This document shows, piece by piece, positions 9,600 to 20,854 of a stretch of DNA of 64,000 nt. The DNA lies in contig JAVGWX010000005.1 of NCBI GenBank assembly GCA_036924085.1, positions 44,940,278-45,004,277 on the forward strand. The letters run 5' to 3'. The translations under genes were made by a program, and so were the position numbers. Within the stretch, counting starts at the first letter, position 1. Every line of letters starts with the position of its first letter. The DNA comes from Ariolimax columbianus (lineage: Eukaryota; Mollusca; Gastropoda; Stylommatophora; Arionidae). The notes under the pieces were generated by a model. The model saw nothing but the letters and a program-made list of their open reading frames with translations, was not told the DNA's origin and ran no database searches.

Positions 9600-10085
9600 C
9601 ACTAAACAACATGGAGAAATCTAGATTCACGCCAAAGTTAGAATATTCAACGCCAGTGTCAAGTCGGTTGCTGCTGTGTGGAGCGGAGACATGGAGAACG
9701 ACCAAGGCCATACATCAAACACCCCAGTTCTTCGTTAACAGATGCCTACAAAGGATAATAGGCATAAAGGGACAGGACATGGTGTGGAATGATGACGTAT
9801 GGGAAAAGTGCCAACAACATCCACTGGAACAACAAATTAAGCAGAGATAAAAGTGTAGGTATGACATACTCTGCAAAAGACACAGAACCAACATAGCTAG
9901 ACAGACTCTTACATGGAATTTTCAAGGGAAGAGAGAGACAGGTGGACCCAAAAATACATGAAGATAATGCGAGAAGGAATTAAGATTAAATGATTACACA
10001 ATGAGAGGCAGAAAGAATGGGCTAGGGCCGTGGGGCCGAATGTTGTCAATAGCCTATGCACATAGAGGAGCAACAGACTTTGATT
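9600..10085 (+). pseudogene. LINE-J RT C-terminal remnant
   Basis: The plus frame 9611-9850 reads LLLCGAETWRTTKAIHQ, FFVNRCLQRIIGIKGQDM and WEKCQQHPLEQQIKQR. It continues in other frames with TNIARQTLTWNFQGKRE and RGATDFDWFLLHD. This is the region after the RT core up to the C-terminus, the same family as 5890-9310 but on the opposite strand. A stop directly after KQR and shifts afterwards inactivate it. Confidence 0.8.
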
Positions 10086-10344
10086 GGTTCCTGCTACATG
10101 ACGTCTGACATTCTAGTAAGAGTTGTTGAAGGTGTGCTTCTGTGATGTATCTCAGCATAGCATTTGTTAATCTGGAAAATCTGGTTTCTATTTGTGTAAC
10201 AGATGAATGTAGAAGCTTTCCTTGCCGCTCCTCGTGAAATCCTAGGCCAAATCTGTGTCTTTCTATCCTGGGAGTACGATGATGTTCTAGAATATGCTGA
10301 TTTGGTATTGTTTTTGCGTGGACATGATTTCTTGTACAATGTAA

Positions 10345-10620
10345 TCTATGTCTTCTTCTTCTTCTTTTTCTTCGTTCTCAAACTTCCACTACCAATCCCT
10401 GAAAACGGCTTTACAAGTAGCAGGATGTATTTTACAGCTTGCATACTATATTTGCACATTTCGCTCCGACACATTCGACTTCAGTCATTTTTGATTACCG
10501 GGTTAGCCTTCCCTCTCCGATCCCTCATTCTTGGTCAGTCTGCTCTGTTGCAGTCTGTTATCCAGGATCATCGCTTGGAGGTGTAGAAGCGTCTTGGTAG
10601 CTCTGGTCTAAAATCACAAC
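10345..10620 (-). mobile_element. Family E repeat with (GAA)n tail
   Basis: Begins at a (CTT)n run (10347-10373), then CGTTCTCAAACTTCCACTACC, ACGGCTTTACAAGTAGCAGG, TTACCGGGTTAGCCTTCCCTC and TTATCCAGGATCATCGC TTGGAGGTGTAGAAG. The same order occurs at 60940-61290 and, partly, at 26100, 35955 and 55705. With the pyrimidine run as the reversed tail, the element reads on the minus strand. Its class is unknown and no ORF is visible. Confidence 0.6.
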
Positions 10621-11318
10621 CTGAAGAAACTATCGCGGAATACCAGCAAGCCAACAACAGCGCAAATTTTGAGAACCTGTATTGTTCTCGTGGTAGCATA
10701 CGGCTGTGAAACACTGACAATTACCCAAACCTTTATTCCTTCGAGTCAAATATTTTAGAAAGGTCATCAGAATACCAACAAAAAAGAAGAATGCAGACAT
10801 TCGACAAGAGTTAGACATAGCGGAGAACTGGTTCATAAATTCCAAAATGAACAGAACATTTAAATACTTTTGCCACATCAAAATACACAACGGTCTTGAA
10901 AGAACAGTAGGGGAGGAAGACTAACGTCTGGTCAGGCAAAATATACTGCCCAAGACCCTCACATCGGCTTCCTATTAGTCATTCCTGGAAACTGGCTGTT
11001 TTCATGGCAGTCTGGCTAACGAGGTGAGGGACTGACGTAATACCCGTAGTAGTGAGTGACACACAGATGAAGCCAAGCATAGCACAACCGTTTGGGGGAC
11101 CCCTGTCCACCTTCATCAGCACGCTCGGGATGTTAGGAAAACTACTGCAAGCCACAAATTAACGTCTTTTTCAGGGCACACACAAGAGTAACCTACTCAT
11201 TGTGGACATTCGCAAACAACACCAACGAGAGAACTCTGGAGCAGGCTGGGGATTTGGCAAGAGATCGAGTTTCTTTCAGACAATATGTGATGGGAGCGAT
11301 GTTCTGCAAAGGAAATGA
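10615..11318 (+). pseudogene. LINE-O C-terminal remnant interrupted by family D
   Basis: Left part (10615-10904) in plus frames: CIVLVVAYGCETLTI and TFKYFCHIKIHNGLERTV. Right part (11221-11318): RTLEQAGDLARDRVSFRQYV, MGAMFCKGN, then stop. The right part corresponds to the last residues of the LINE-O ORF also seen at 61860-61980. The family D element at 10905-11220 lies between them, so it inserted into a LINE-O copy. Confidence 0.65.
10905..11220 (+). mobile_element. Family D repeat, single-unit 5' form
   Basis: GGAAGACTAACGTCTGGTCA, GGCAAAATATACTGCCCAAG, TGGCTGTTTTCATGGCAGTC, TCAGCACGCTCGGGATG, AACGTCTTTTTCAGGGCACA, ending ACATTCGCAAACAACACCAAC. The 5' motif present as an array at 28880-29080 is single here. 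Confidence 0.7.
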
Positions 11319-12142
11319 ACTTAACTAAACATCTTTATACTGGTTTAGAAGACTGCAGAGTCTGTATACAAAATGTTACATTTGCATTACGCTACTCTAA
11401 AAGCTATGCGCATCCAATCTATTCTTAAATGCATTAACAGTTCCTATCTCTACTTACCTCCCCTGACAATGCATTTCAAGCATTTACTACTCTCTGACCA
11501 ACAAAATATTTCCTAATATCCAATCTGGATTTTTCTTGTAATTTGTAGCTGTGTCGTCGTGTTCCCGTTGGTGGTTGTATTTTGAAAAACTTGTTGTAGT
11601 CTAATTTAATCTTTCATGTGATTATCTTATAAACCTGTATTGTCACCTCAAATTCTTCTCTTTTCTAGACAATGTAGGCCGGTTTTTCTGAGTCTTTCCT
11701 CGTAACTGTAATTCTGGAATTCCACTATCAGCTTTGCCACTCTTCTTTGTATCCTTTCTAGCATATTTATATCTCCTCTACGATAAAGACTCCACACCTG
11801 TACACAGTACTCCAATCTAGGTCTAACCAATGCTTTATACAGTTTGACAGTCACTACCTTACTCCTATGTTTAATATTTCTTTTTATCATACCTAACCTT
11901 GCATTAGCCTTTTTCACTGCTATCTGAACTTGCTCATTCACCTTACCTGTTTGATCTATTATAACCCCTAGGTCCCTTTCCTTATCTATCATTCTAATAT
12001 TGTTCTCGCTCATTCTGTAATTATGTTCCATATTGGATCTACCCATGTGGATGACTGTACATTTATCTACATTAAACTCTCTTTGCCATCTCATAGACCT
12101 CAATATATCCACTTCTGCTATAGATGAGACATTCATACATAT
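11319..12142 (-). pseudogene. LINE-A (CR1/L2-like) RT 3' part with TTAAG tail
   Basis: On the minus strand a 162-codon frame (11648-12136) reads AEVDILRSMRWQREFNVDKC, TVIHMG, KERDLGVIIDQTGKV, IKRNIKHRSKVVTVKLYKAL, VRPRLEYCVQVWSLYRRGDI, LERIQRRVAKLI, YEERLRKTGLHCLEKRR. This is the RT thumb and downstream region of the CR1/L2-like group. The 3' untranslated tail (11319-11640) ends TTTAGAAGACTGCAGAGTC ... CATCTTTATACTGG with an (ACTTA)n tip. The RT core is missing (5' truncation). The parallel copy at 53792-55310 is longer. Confidence 0.85.
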
Positions 12143-12149
12143 CTTTTTT

Positions 12150-12465
12150 TTATTTTTTTATTTTATGTGTTTGCCTCACTAGTTTCTACTGGCGGAGGCG
12201 CGCCTATTCCACCCCAGACCGTAGTCAATTTGGGCGATATTAAGACGCATAAACCAGTGCTTGGATGCGTGTGTGTATCTGTTTGTACCTAACCTGGTGT
12301 TTCCGTGATGTTCCTCCTGTTGTTCCTCGCTTTTAATTATCCTTTCGTTATGTGTTTGCCTCACTAGTTTCTACTGGCGGAGGCGCGCCTATTCCGCCTC
12401 ATATCGCAGTCAATTTGGGCGATATTAAGACGCATAAACCAGTGCTTGGATGCGTGTTTTTTTTA
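12150..12465. repeat. Family F repeat, 185-bp partial tandem duplication
   Basis: ATGTGTTTGCCTCACTAGTT, TCTACTGGCGGAGGCGCGCC and GACGCATAAACCAGTGCTTG occur at 12165 and again at 12350, a spacing of 185 bp. A diverged single copy is at 36440-36570 (TCTACTGTCGGAGACACGCC ... CACTCCAGGCCGTAGTC). A T-rich run at 12143-12164 may be the reversed A-tail. Class unknown. Confidence 0.75.
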
Positions 12466-12585
12466 GGGTGGTTTAACTGATGTGCAAATCTATCTTAATA
12501 GACTCAAACACTAGCTAAGTAGACCCGCAGCCAGTTAGGCGCCATCTATAGCTGATCTTAACAAACCACATGGAGAAAGGTACAA
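12466..12585 (-). mobile_element. SINE-A body fragment, reversed
   Basis: GGTTTAACTGATGTGCAAATC, TCTTAATAGACTCAAACACT, CAGCCAGTTAGGCGCCATCT and ACAAACCACATGGAGAAAGG match the SINE-A body at 259-702 and 30285-30662. Head and tail are both missing. Confidence 0.65.
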
Positions 12586-12764
12586 TAACTTATCCAGCGT
12601 TTTAACATAAGTTTTGTAAACTCTTGAATTACCGCTATCTTAATAAACAAATGTCCTATTCATTATATTAACATCAGCATTGTAGTCCAAGGCTAGACTT
12701 TCTATTACAACTGATTAGCTAATAGAATGTCATCTCAGCATTTATTTATATTTTTGACAAGTTT

Positions 12765-12897
12765 AAGTACATACAAGAAATACATGATGCTCCAATATAA
12801 ACTTTTGTGAGTACATAGAGCAAATACATGAAGCTCCAATATCAGCTTATGTAAGTACATACAGGAAATACATAAAACTGCAATATCAACTTATGTG
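12765..12897. repeat. 44-bp repeat, 3 copies
   Basis: AAGTACATACAAGAAATACAT GATGCTCCAATAT-type units begin at about 12765, 12809 and 12853, with substitutions. Confidence 0.75.
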
Positions 12898-13317
12898 CAC
12901 ATTTACACTGCGTTCTCGTCACGCCTCATCATAAGTTCACTCTGATATCTCGATGTCTCATGATGAAAATCAGGTCGCAAAAGCTCAGCTCAAGAGGGGA
13001 TGTACAGTTTCTCGCTAACTCTGGTCCAGTTTTCTACATTATAATGCATCTGCTCTTGCTTTTCTAGGAAGGGATTTTCATCGTGCTCAAAGGTTGGGAT
13101 AGTTCCAAGATTTACATTTTGTATTATGCTGGTTCTATTTGGCATGTCAATCTTCCATTCTGGCACATAGAGCTTGGGTATAATTAGATGGGCTCTTGAA
13201 TATTTAGGAATCTTGGGTGTATTGTAGCGAGATTCTTGCCAAAATTAACAGTGGTTGGTCCCCTTCGTTACTTGTCGCCAACTCCAGCCATTTTCAAAAT
13301 GGCTTTTGTTTATCATT
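12898..13317. other. No recognisable feature
   Basis: Mixed sequence with no coding frame or repeat that I can name. Confidence 0.4.
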
Positions 13318-13360
13318 ATGTTATGTCTGACCAGACGTTAGTCTCCTCTCCCCAGACAGT
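13318..13360 (-). mobile_element. Family D end fragment
   Basis: TGTCTGACCAGACGTTAGTCTCC is the reversed start of family D (GACTAACGTCTGGTCAG). Nothing further of the element is seen. Confidence 0.45.
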
Positions 13361-13364
13361 ATTT

Positions 13365-14000
13365 GGAAAGAACGCAGCAGAAAACGAGAAACCATGAGTA
13401 GCAACTGAAATGCTAAACAAAGTGGAGGAAAGAAGAAAATGGAAGAGCAGTAATACAGATCAAAGCATTGCCAAGTATGAGTACCAAGAATGAATTTGAT
13501 CGAAAATGTAAGAATATGGATAGAGCGATGCGAAGAAATGTAAGATCTTGAAAGAACAGGGAAATTCGAACAAACGCAATCCAAAGTTAAATATTCCTTA
13601 AGTGAAATATAAAGGCAAACAACCATGGATGATTTATGATAAGAATGTAACGATAGTAACAGGCTTAAAAGATTGGGGTCTGTATCAAGCCAACAAGCCA
13701 TTCAATTACATACCTCTGATATTATAGATATTACCTGTAACAAAAAAGAATTTTATAATGTAGAGCATGCTCAATCCTGAACAACAAAGAGTCAGGGATA
13801 GATCAGATACACATCGAGCTCTTTAAAACAACAGGAGAAACTAGAAAATTTACTTTTTAAGCACGTGAATAATAGTTGCAACAATGGAATATATCCATAG
13901 GAACACACATCATCAATACAGACACCATTGTCAAAGAAATCGGATACAAAAGAATGCGGCCAATATAGAACCCAAATGCAAATCAAATTATATTAATGAC
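13365..14000 (+). pseudogene. LINE fragment: linker and start of RT domain
   Basis: Plus-strand frames contain MLNKVEERRKWKSSN, then SGIDQIHIELFKTTGE and, further on, IVKEIGYKRM. The K/E-SGIDQIP-x-ELLK box marks the start of the RT domain in animal LINEs, and the preceding basic stretch resembles the endonuclease-RT linker. It ends before the catalytic core, where C-rich satellite begins. Confidence 0.55.
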
Positions 14001-14039
14001 TAGCAGACACGTGCAGGCATCTGTACGTCAGTCGAGCTG

Positions 14040-14387
14040 TACAGGAGGAAAGAAACAAAAGCAAATTAAAAGTTCTCCCTTTCTCGCACCCCTTCACTGT
14101 TTCACATCCCCATTACAGTCTTTCTCCGCCCTCCATTCCGTCTATTGAACCCCTTTCCTCAACCTGCCTCTCTCTTCCAACTCAATCTGACTATCTCTTA
14201 ACTTTGCCCTAACTCGATCTTCCGACTAGCCCATCTCTTCCCCCACCAGCTTGCCTAGCTCTTCCTCCACCAGCTAGCCTCTCCACCACCCCCACCTTTC
14301 ACCTATTACACACTTACTTGTCATGCCCCAATTATCCGTGTATTCTTTGCGTCATTGGCATTGTTTTCCAACCACAGTTAAATCAAG
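14040..14387 (+). repeat. C-rich degenerate satellite, left part
   Basis: CT-rich plus strand (CCCTTTCTCGCACCCCTTCA, CACCACCCCCACCTTTCACC) ending in GTCATTGGCATTGTTTTCCA ACCACAGTT, the same core that recurs downstream of the LINE-N insertion at about 15415, 15615, 15782 and 15970. Confidence 0.6.
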
Positions 14388-14990
14388 TCATCCCGTAACC
14401 GGTGAGGTCGTTGAAGCACACATAAAGACACCCCACAGCCCCACGCCACCCTCTCTGTCAGCGGCCGCTGGCTGTGCTTCATCTGGTTGGAGATTGGTAC
14501 ATTCTTTTATGTTGTTCTCCCATTTCTTTTTGGGACTTCTTCGTCGTCCACCTTGCACCTTTCTGTGCAGGATTGTCTTTGCATGACAATCTCGATATGT
14601 ATCCATACCAAGTGAATTTCCGCCTTTTGACCGTTGCCATAAGGCCCTATTGCTGTTTAAATTTTTTAACTTGGTTTTTTTGTATGTGACGTTTAGAAGT
14701 TTTCGGAAACATCTCATCTCCAAGGCATGTATCCTCCGCTGCAGGTCAGCTATAATTGTCAATGTTTCACAATCATGGAGGAATATTGACAGGACAGATG
14801 TCTACATGAGTGAATCTTGGGCGGTTGTCTGTTGGTCGAGCCCATCTCCTCTCCAAGCTGGCCATCTGCATGTGACCTAAAGGAGCTCTTCTCCCCAGAC
14901 CAGCCATTGTTTCGTTTGCCTATAGCCTTGCTGCCATAATTTCCAAGTGTGCACCAATTGGAGGTGATGTTGTCTTTTGTGTTCACTTAA
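14388..14990 (-). pseudogene. LINE-N C-terminal remnant
   Basis: The minus frame 14388-14762 reads TIIADLQRRIHALEMRCFRK, LLNVTYKKTK, HRKVQGGRRRSPKKKWENNI and KECTNLQPDEAQPAAADREG. It corresponds to the same part of the RT polyprotein as 1083-1815 and ends at the same VTG box. The upstream part (to 14990) is degenerate. It splits the C-rich satellite. Confidence 0.8.
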
Positions 14991-15517
14991 TCGGCGGGAT
15001 ACTCATTTCATTTTTCGCCCCTCTAAAGAACAGCTAGTAGACCCCGACATAGCTGGATCACGATGACGCGCGCAAACTCACCATGCACATCTTCAATAAC
15101 CTCAGACAGTACAGGCTCCCACTCTTGTCTTCCTAGACCTCCCCCCCCCCCCCCGCGCCCCACATACATATCATGCTCCTCTGCTCCCCCTCCGTCCGTT
15201 CCCACGCAACCGTCACGACACTGGCATAATGAACCCGTTAAAGACTATACTTTCCGGGCCCAACTCCGTGCCTTTCGACACACCCTCCCCCTCCCCACTT
15301 TTCATGCCACTTTGACACCGCCCGGTAAATAATAATTTCATACTTTCCAGTACACACACATATATGTCGTGCCCCTCTATCCTTTACACCTCCTCCCACC
15401 TACCCCACCTAGCCATTAGGCAACTAGCATTGTTTTGCAATCAGCAGGACAAAAAACTTAAAACTTCCTGGGTCCCACTCCACGCCCTTATCCCCAAACA
15501 CGCGCAGTAGCATACGT

Positions 15518-15554
<37 letters not shown>

Positions 15555-16075
15555 CACCCACCTCCTGAACATTTGGACCCCCACCCCGCGCCCCCGCCTC
15601 TCCCTTCCCCAGCTTTAACGTCACTGCTAATGTTTTGTTACCATCATGTCGAGTAAATAACTTTATACTTCCCGGGACTCACACTGTGCTCTCAACACAC
15701 AGACACACACACACACACACATTTGTCGTGTACGTGTACCTTCCCCCCCTCCCCCCCCACCCCCACCCCCTTTCCACGGCCGTTATGCCACTTGTAATGT
15801 TATTTTGCAACCAGCCGTTGAATAACTTCCCACTTTCCAGAACCCCATACTTATGAGACCCCGTGCCCCAACACACACACGCAGTGCCCCCTTCCCCACC
15901 TACCTTCCCCTACAATTGCGTTCTCTGATTCCCCCCCCCCCCCCCCAAATTCTTCCCTAAACCTCTAACCGTTACGCCACTGACACTATTGTGTAACCAG
16001 CCAGTCAATAACTTCCTACAATTATCAACCAATCAGACCTTCTCATTGGGCTGCCCCCGCCCCCCCTCCCCTCCC
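14991..16075 (+). repeat. C-rich degenerate tandem satellite, right part
   Basis: A core like GTTATGCCACTGNCATTGTT-TGCAACCAGCCGGT-AATAACTTC-ACTTTCCAG recurs at about 15225, 15298, 15415, 15615, 15782 and 15970, spaced about 75-200 bp. The intervals are C-rich, with poly-C (15138-15154, 15931-15946), (CA)n (15520-15551) and (AC)n (15702-15720). Purines are almost absent from long plus-strand stretches. Confidence 0.7.
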
Positions 16076-17685
16076 CTCAAGTCTGTCAAACAGCCGTCTG
16101 CTTCCACTGTTGGCGTTGACGAAGTTTCTCTTGCCTATTTGGTTTTCATTTCTCATTGTCGCCCGTTTGGTTAACATGAAGGTTTAGCTTTCAGCAATCG
16201 TAATTGTTTAAGTTTATTTAGTATATATTTACAGAAACCTTGTTAAGTTATTTTGTATTGTGACATTTTGAACATCTTCAACACGCATTGTTGATTGTGA
16301 TTGTCAGGATTTGTGACACTCGCTGGAAACTCGCCGTCACCTACTCAAACTGCGCGCTTTAGATTTCCAGGGAATAGCTGCCAACCCCAGGAGATTTGTT
16401 TGGTTGTCATAGAAAATTAACAGTTGCGTTTTCTGCTGCTATACTCAACGGAAGGGTTTGTTCAACAGTGGATGTGATATTTTCAAACACTCCTAGGAAT
16501 TGTCGATACGAGATTTCCACTCACACAAGCAGTGTTTAAGTCTGTCTACTGCCACTACTGGTACAACATAAAGCACGATCGTACAAGCTGCTAATTGTGA
16601 GTTTTCATTAATTATGTGTGAGAGAGAATACTTTAACGTTCTGAGATTCTTCTCCAAGTTTCATGCCTACTGGCATAGGCGATCACGTCTGCGCAATTCG
16701 GCTGCACCCCCCGAGTCGGCCATGTAATAATCAAATAATGTTTACAATCTCATCTTTTTATTGCTTTTTTCGTGTCGGTGGTTCCCAAACCTATGTCCAC
16801 GTGACGGCTAACGTCGGGTCCACAAATGTACTGAGAGAATATTTCTGTCTTTTTGTAGATCATACAAATAAGAAATGGGCACTTGTAAAGTACTTGCTAT
16901 ATAATGGGTGTTCAGATCTATAGTATGATGTGTGATTGAAAAAAAGTGTCAATAATATTTATCGAACCTCCAGATGCAGACGCAAGTTGATAGACACAGG
17001 TTGAGCTCTGAACCTAATTGGCTAATGTCAAGTTTTTGATCAAGTCTGATACCGATTCGTAGATTTTTTTTCTTCCGTCATGACAATACGATAAATATTG
17101 TTCATACACATAAGGTCAAAGCATAACTGCAAACAAACCAGATGCGCAGGGCAGTATTGAATTAGGCCTCATGCATATTATATGCATTCAACCTGGGCTT
17201 AGCAACATTCAACTGTGTCATGCAGTTCTGGAATTAAGATACCAATCTGGTTTAGGTTTTTGATCAAACCTCATATTAACACCATAATTATCATGTGACA
17301 TGACGACTGCTTTATATGATCATGTATCTACTGTTTATTAATGCTCCTGTTGACAAACCTCTTTGGGAAAATGTTGAGCAATCAAGTATGTTCTCTTTGT
17401 TCTGTCTTTTTTCCATGATATTTTGCTCATTCTTACATTGTGTTAGAACATTCTTCTATATGTTGTTCTGAAAAATAGAAGATGACGATTGCATATTAAG
17501 AATATATGTGTATAGATATAAATGTATGTAAACAAATATCTTGTAAATTTGATTTCTCATGATAATGTCATATATATATATAGCCCTAAAATTTTGAAAC
17601 CAATACTGGTTCTTTTCTTCAAAAAATGTTGACATGGTGTCACAATGTTTTTTAACTGTAGCATGTAGCATAGTTAACAGTGGAT
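16076..17685. other. Largely repeat-free sequence; possible hAT-like end
   Basis: No coding frame I can support. GGTGGTTCCCAAACCTATGT at 16777 resembles the terminal inverted repeat of hAT DNA transposons, but I see no matching opposite end, so I do not call an element. A short (TA)n lies at 17570-17582. Confidence 0.35.
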
Positions 17686-17689
17686 TGGC

Positions 17690-17965
17690 TTCCTAAGATT
17701 TGGATTACATCGTGCCAGGGTTCGAAATCACGGACGGACAGAAACAAAATCAGGGCATAATTTGTTCCTGGTACAGCCGCTCTTTCAGTTGACCCAGCTG
17801 TAAATGGGTACCTGGCGTATGAGTTGGGGAAGGTGTAAACAGCAAGGAAGGGAACTGGCCCCCCTACCTCACATAGGCTGCGGCTTAGTCTATGAGGAGT
17901 AATCTTCATCCTCAACGGTAATTGATGCCATGAGACCCACCTGTACCTTTACCTTCTCATTGGTA
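17690..17965 (+). mobile_element. tRNA-derived SINE, single copy
   Basis: Contains a B-box-like AGGGTTCGAAATC near 17718 and a body with GACCCAGCTGTAAATGGGTA, CCTGGCGTATGAGTTGGGG. That TAAATGGGTACCTGGC block is common downstream of the tRNA head in invertebrate SINEs. The A box is degenerate. Confidence 0.55.
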
Positions 17966-18419
17966 CCTAACTTAATGCTAGGCAGATGAGTGAGGAAAGG
18001 AACTTGTTCTACCACCACAGAAAAAGCAGAGACCTAATACAATGAAGTCTCTAGCACTCCATCCCTGACAGCAGTCTATTATATAACTATTTTACCTTTT
18101 TTCATTTGAATATAAACTTTCTACTCTCTAACAAAATTGTTCCCCAGCTGTCTTAAGTTGATAGTGAAATGGCATAGCTCTGTAAAAATTGTTCACATGT
18201 GAATGAAAACAAAGCTCATTGCATATATATATATACACATATACACACAACACATTTAGCTATTATACAATTAAAATATTCATAAATACATGCTTTTACA
18301 GTTTTATCCATTATTTCCAAGATCTGTTTAATTGCAGGTTTATTGTATTTTAAATACAGAGAAGCTGTTATACTGACACCCATAGCATTGTAAATGATCT
18401 TATGAATAAGTCATTTTGT

Positions 18420-19170
18420 CTTTGAATTGCTCGCCATGAGTATATCTACTTTGTATTTCAACCATTCATGATTGAATAAGTGAATTTGTCTTTGATCTTC
18501 CTGCTATCAATAAGTTAATTTCTCTTTGGACTTCCTGCCATCAATAAGTTAATTTCTCTTTGGACTTCCTGCCATCAATAAGTTAATTTCTCTTTGGGCT
18601 TCCTGCCATCAATAAGTTAATTTCTTTTTGAACTCCTGCCATCAATAAGTCAAATTGTCTTTCAAGATCTTGCAATGAATACAATATTTTATCTTTAAAC
18701 ACCCTGTCATAAATAAGTAAATGTGTCTCTAAGCACTTTTCTTTGAATAAGTCAATTTATCTTTCAACCCTCTGCCATGAATAAGTTAATTTGTCCATCA
18801 CCTCCATGCCATCAATAAATTAATTTTTCTTTCAGCTACCTATTTTCCATTAATAAGTCAATTTGTCTTTTTACTCAATTAATAAATTAATTTTCTAACT
18901 CCCTACTGTGAATAAATCAATGTGTTATTGTTCAAGTCCATGCCATCAATTAGTCAATTTATATTTTACTCCCTGTCATCAAAAAGTTAATTTATATTTT
19001 ACCCCCTACCACCAATTAGTAAAATTATTTTTTAGCTCCCTGGCACCAATAAGCTATTTATTTTTTACTCCCTACCCATCAATAAGTCAATTTATGTTTC
19101 AGCCCCCTGCCGTAAATATGTCAATTTATATTTTAATGGCCCTCCCATCATTAAGTCACCTTATTTATCA
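18420..19170. repeat. Degenerate ~34-bp tandem array
   Basis: Units of the type CATCAATAAGTTAATTTCTC TTTGGACTTCCTGC. The units near 18500-18640 are almost identical; those further right are eroded and variable in length. About 18-20 units in total. This is also the left part of a 227-codon open frame, which I judge non-coding. Confidence 0.8.
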
Positions 19171-19237
19171 ACTCTTTGCCATTCCTAGTCTTCAAAGAGT
19201 TCTCTCCACAGCTTTCAGTTCTGGGCATTGTTTTCAT

Positions 19238-19400
19238 TCTTATTGGTTCTTGTATCCATTACCTCTTACTGGTTCTTGTATCCATCACCTCTTATTGGTT
19301 CTTGTATCCATCACCTCTTATTGGTTCTTGTATCCATCACCTCTTATTGGTTCTTGTATCCATCACCTCTTATTGGTTCTTGTATCCATCACCTCTTATC
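19238..19400. repeat. 26-bp minisatellite, 6 copies
   Basis: CTTATTGGTTCTTGTATCCA TCACCT repeated with almost no change. It follows the 34-bp array after about 70 bp of non-repetitive sequence. Confidence 0.9.
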
Positions 19401-20017
19401 ATGCCTATGTGTTTCTTAAACCCAGGGAGCTCCACATCAGAGCTTGCTTGGTGATTCTTGCTGACTTGAATGTGTTTTCTGTCCACCACCGCCTTGTCTG
19501 TCTCTTAGACACTGTTGCCTGCAAAGTCAAGATTGTATCCTACCTCAATTCATTTCTAATGCCAGAGGCTGTTGTTTTCATAAGCCATTAATATCATTGT
19601 GTGTTATGATTAAAGACATTCATGATCAATTCTTTCACAATCTGTTTTTAAGTAGTCTAACATGTCATATGCTCAATGAGCAAATAAGAATTGGATCTGT
19701 GCACAGTCAGTTGACCAAAGAACACAACTATCATCCCAGTTATACTCAGACTCTAAATGTCTGTATGCTAACTTTTAAACCAAAATCTTATCGTGCCATG
19801 CTTTTCTGAGCAAATCAGTGACATTTTTATAGAGCTCTAATAATTTGGTTGTTTGGTTGAGTGCTATTCACTTGGACGAGCTACATTTCTTCCAATGACA
19901 AATCCCTTTGGGTTGTTTCAGGGTGTGTGTGACCTTCTTTATTTGTAGCTGATTTGCTTCTAGCCCTAATAGAGGCTGGTTCTGTTATAATGTGTCTATT
20001 GGTGTGGTTTAGAAGAC
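19401..20017. other. No recognisable feature
   Basis: No protein motif or repeat recognised. Confidence 0.4.
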
Positions 20018-20330
20018 ATCTGTTGTTGTTGTTCCAATCTATTCATGCCGAGGTAGTTAATTCTTGATGTTTCTTTGGTAGCAGGTTACAGTGGCTCTTC
20101 TTACATTCCGAGGCATACTTGAGAAGGTGGACCAGGATTCTCGTGGCAGTAATACAGTGTGAGGCTCCTCAGTAAGCTAACCACTATAGACAGTGCCAGA
20201 TTTACATATGGACCGAGTTGGAACCACATGTGGGCCTCATATAATCTAAACAGGACCTCGGACTCTTGGAAACTCAAAATCCTGGTATTCAATCAGGCAC
20301 GTGTGTCTGATGCCAGGAAGCCAAATGTTG
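20018..20330 (-). mobile_element. Diverged family D-like repeat
   Basis: Starts with a (TTG)n run, the reversed CAA tail. CTTACATTCCGAGGCATACTT GAGAAGGTGGACCAGGATTC and GTGTGAGGCTCCTCAGTAAG match the reverse of 37690-37920. This looks like a second subfamily of family D. Confidence 0.45.
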
Positions 20331-20854
20331 AGTAAACTCAATTCACTATTTTGCCATGTTGGACCCAGGGCCTCCATTATGCCATCTCAGCCTCGGTCAC
20401 CCGCAAGGGTGGCTAAAGTAGTATGGCCATCACTACGTCACTCATGAGTGACATCATTGATTGGCCTTCTCTGCAATAATAATTTCATTATTAAACAAAT
20501 TATCTGTTTTAATGATTGTGGAAAAAGTTGCATTATTTCCATTTTAATACTCTGAAGTTTATACAAATTATTGGATAAAGTCTTTGTCAGAGGTCCCAGA
20601 GTTGTTTCATAAGTTATCTTCTATTTATATTCCAATGCTTTTAAAAATTTTGTGTTGATTATTCATTAATCCTTTCAAATCCAAATGATCCAAAAGGGTC
20701 TGCACACGAAACATTACTTTCAGTCTAAATGGCCCAAATTAATCCTCAAAACAGTGTCGGTGGCCATTGTTGCATAGAAATGAATTCTGGTTGGTAAGAA
20801 GATCTAAATTATAACCGGATGTGTGGAGTCATTATAGTAGAGGGGATTTCAACT
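20331..20854. other. No recognisable feature
   Basis: AT-rich; no motif recognised. Confidence 0.4.

Noticed and set aside
16777..16930. hAT transposon
   Set aside because: One sequence resembles a hAT end but no opposite end, target duplication or transposase was found.
18908..19591. 227-codon hydrophobic ORF as a membrane protein
   Set aside because: Composed of AT-rich tandem repeat translations (34-bp and 26-bp units); three frames are open at once in the 26-bp array.
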